Assembly: GCF_901933205.1 (NCBI RefSeq)
Contig: NC_044600.1
Coordinates: 3,882,501 to 3,946,500, forward strand
Direction: 5' to 3'
Length of the DNA stretch: 64,000 nucleotides
Source of the DNA: Camarhynchus parvulus
Lineage: Eukaryota; Chordata; Aves; Passeriformes; Thraupidae
Below the pieces are notes generated by a model. The model saw only the letters and a program-made list of their open reading frames with translations, made no database searches and was not told the DNA's origin. A program made the position numbers and the translations under genes. Within the stretch, counting starts at the first letter, position 1; each line of letters opens with the position of its first letter. Below, in pieces: positions 61,301 to 64,000 of the stretch.

Positions 61301-64000
61301 ATACACACTCAAATCAAACAGCAAACAAAGCATTTTGGAAAAAAAACTGCAATTCATAACAGAGCCTTGATGTCTATTTACAGACTGTCCTGAAATTAGG
61401 TACTGCTACAAGACATTCATGTTCCAAATAACTTTGATCACTTGCCTCACAGGCCCTCTGCTGCATCTGCTGCATGCTGCACGTCGCCATGCAGTGACAG
61501 CAGAGGCAATTCAGGCAGGTAAATTTGGGGACTACTGCACATCCTAGAACCAGGGCTATCACTAGGCAGGTACCTCTCTATCCCTGCAGCTGCAGAAAGA
61601 GACTCTGTAGCTGTGTTTCTGCAGCCCAGAGCAGCTCAGGGCTGCCACGGGATTTTAGTGAGAAGCAGCAGCGTGGAGTCACCTCGGCGTCCCAGCAGCA
61701 CACACAGGAATTAAAACACAGCACTCCTCAAACAGCCACTCCAGGTCACACCCAAGGCTGTGTTTTCCTCTCGAAAACACAGCTCCCTGTAGTGGGCTGG
61801 AATTCACAAGTTTCACTCCGTCCTGACAGCATCAGTAAATCCAGACAATGAGGCTGGAGGCATTAAACACTAATCACAAAGTGGCCAAGCAGGGATGAAA
61901 GGGGAGTGAAGGCACCAACTCCCTCCTACCAACAGCTTGGAATCACAGGATACACAGTAAAATGGCTTTCACAGAAAGGCATGAAATTGGGAAAAATCAC
62001 AGCTAATTTATAATGCAAACTTTGTACAAGAAATTATTTTCACGCACGCAGCTATCACAGAACCTTCCCACAAGAGCAAGAAGCAATTCAGCAGCAGACT
62101 GCAACCTTAAAATAAGAACTACATTAATTATCCATGAGGGAGAAAAAAGTAAACCCTGTTCTAAACAAGCAGAGTTCCTATACAACAGCTTATTTGTCCC
62201 TTCCATCCTTGCTACTTACAGGGCCACAAAACACAGATTGGCACTGGGGAAAGCAGCAATAAGGAATGTGTCTTCTGGAGCATTGTTTCCAAGTTCAGCC
62301 CAGTCCCACAGAAGCTATAAAAACTTCGAAGTCTGTTAATTCTTTTATATTTCTTGTACATGCTAAGATGGTACGTAAGAAGAGATTTTAAAAACCCCAA
62401 ACTTTATAAATAGCAATGCAATTGCTTTGAGTTGTGGCCTGCAGCCATCTCCTGCTGTAATCAATGATAAAAATCAAGCGACCTCAGCAGCTGCAGGTCA
62501 CCCACCAGACCAAAATCTGGGCTGGCAATTATTGCAGAGAAATACCCAAACCCTTGCTGAAAACTCATGCAATAGATCTCTCTTCACTTTATTAATAATC
62601 AGGGAAGTCCCACATGATATTCTGAACTGAGTCCCACAAAAAAGGTGGGGACAGATTTTTGTTGTTGTTACTTAAAATATTCATCTTTATGGGTGAAAGA
62701 TACTTAATTGGTTTAAAAAACACATTGGTTTTACAAAAAAAAAACCCACTAAAACCAGTAAATCTGTAAAACAGAACATTTTTTATACTCTTATTAACTG
62801 CAGTTTGCTTAATTGCAATATTTAAGTCATGAGCAGATCTAAAATTGTCTGATGCATTTAATTGAAATACCATCCCTAGAGCTAAACACCGAGTGTTTAT
62901 AATAAGATACATGTTATTCATGATTAGCTAACTGCTCCCTTTGCATGGAAAATCCCACAGAAAAACCAAGGGAAAACAAGGGAAGAAAACTGCACTACAG
63001 GGTGGGGGGGAAACAGGAGGTGTTTGCTTCAAAGGGGGTTTTGGTGGGCTTGGTTTGGGTTTTGTCATTCTGCATTTAATCAAGTGACCTTTGTTCCTTT
63101 CTTTTCTCTAGCATCTCCAGAAGTTATGTCTTCATGTAAAAAATGAAGGAACTTCTTCCTAATTCTTCTCACCCTTCCTCCATGTCCAAAATCATACATG
63201 CCTTCATCAAGACATCATCTACAAAACGCTCAGTCCAAATGAATTCCTACTTTGTTAAAAATAAAACCTGATTAAGAGCAAACAGTATCTACAAACTGGA
63301 AAACATCTACAGTACCTGCACACAGTTCAGACAAAAATCACTTTGATTTATTCTCATGTTAGTTTGCAAGTGCAGCACAGAACCAGGAGTGTAAGCACAG
63401 AAGTCAAAACTGAAATTCCCACTGTATGTAGAGATCAAAAAGAAAACTATATTCTGTGGGAGAAAATGAAGTAAAATAAGTGCATAAAAATAACTGGTAT
63501 GTCAGTAACTTTCTGCTTAACAAGAGTGTATCTTGATGGACACAACACCAGAAAATTGCTGCTTAAAATAATTAAAACAATATGTTTACTAAAAAAAAAA
63601 AACCAAACCCAAGCAGACAGATAAACAAACAAAGAGCCTTCTAATTCACTGTATTTTTTTTCTCCTTGGTGGTCTGTAAGGAAAATGAGAACAGTAAAAT
63701 TAATACATGCAGGATAAGACATGCAACTGAAAAGCTGAACAATCCAGTAATACACTCTTGGTTAATTTGACTTTTTGTTATTTGCTTTAAGATCTCTACC
63801 ACAAAGTTCTGCTCAACATATTCTTGCTAGCAACAATCTGCACCAGAATTAGTGTCTCTCAAGTAGCAAGTGTAGCATACACAACAGTCTCAATGAGAGA
63901 GGCAATTAACAACTGCTGCAAAAAATAATTATATACAAAGATGGTTTGAAAGACAATACTCTATCTAAAATGACCTCACTGTATTCACAGCACTGATAAA
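58331..64000. other. Non-coding interval to window end
   Basis: No gene is seen. An A-run lies at about 58667-58677, a GC-richer stretch at 58480-58620, and a possible RFX half site ccatagtaac at about 59273-59282. Frames up to 110 codons have no known resemblance. The right edge of the window is plain AT-rich DNA. Confidence 0.5.
61185..61256. repeat. TA/CA-rich microsatellite
   Basis: Imperfect runs of (TA)n and (CA)n with interspersed aaat. It is low-complexity and likely variable in length. Confidence 0.85.

Noticed and set aside
1..64000. tRNA, rRNA, snRNA, known microRNA, CRISPR array or bacterial mobile element
   Set aside because: I recognised no diagnostic sequence for any of these on either strand, and composition and repeats indicate vertebrate nuclear DNA.

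Overview
This window looks like nuclear DNA from a bird, most likely a songbird, and it is almost entirely non-coding. The evidence is a fairly AT-rich, CpG-poor background with scattered avian-type repeats. These are fragments of CR1 LINEs in two age classes, a solo LTR resembling songbird endogenous retrovirus LTRs, and one very old MIR-like SINE. There is no dense mammalian Alu or L1 content. No operons, bacterial signals, CRISPR arrays or phage genes are present. I recognise no tRNA, rRNA, snRNA or microRNA, and no protein-coding gene. The open frames are short, usually overlap on both strands, are longest where GC content is high, and resemble no family I know.

Layout. 1-6.3 kb: plain sequence with a solo LTR at 1811-2240. 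6.3 kb: a G-rich GGGTT array. 8.9-9.5 kb: an enhancer-like block with a POU octamer and a palindromic RFX X-box. 13.6 kb: a TG/TA/CA hairpin microsatellite. 16.7 kb: clustered inverted repeats. 20.2 kb: an ancient CR1. 22.1-22.3 kb: two weak candidate exons on opposite strands. 24.5 kb: a minisatellite carrying six GAATTC sites. 24.9-27.0 kb: enhancer-like sequence and the only CpG-dense patches. 36.8-37.2 kb: PBX-type composite sites. 38.2 kb: another enhancer-like block. 42.5-43.2 kb and 46.2-46.7 kb: GC-rich stretches, the second an imperfect repeat with a period of about 45 bp. 44.7 kb: a young CR1 tail. 45.3-45.9 kb: enhancer-like. 49.7 kb: the MIR-like SINE. 51.1-51.6 kb: an ancient CR1. 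52.1 kb: a young CR1. 52.3-52.9 kb and 57.4-58.3 kb: enhancer-like.

The simplest reading is part of a gene desert or a very long intron near a developmental regulator. That is inference from composition and motif clusters, because conservation cannot be seen in a single sequence, and I cannot name the neighbouring gene. I did not find a new genetic system here. The best leads are the RFX/octamer block, the PBX composite sites, the CpG patches, the small minus-strand exon candidate and the ancient repeat remnants.
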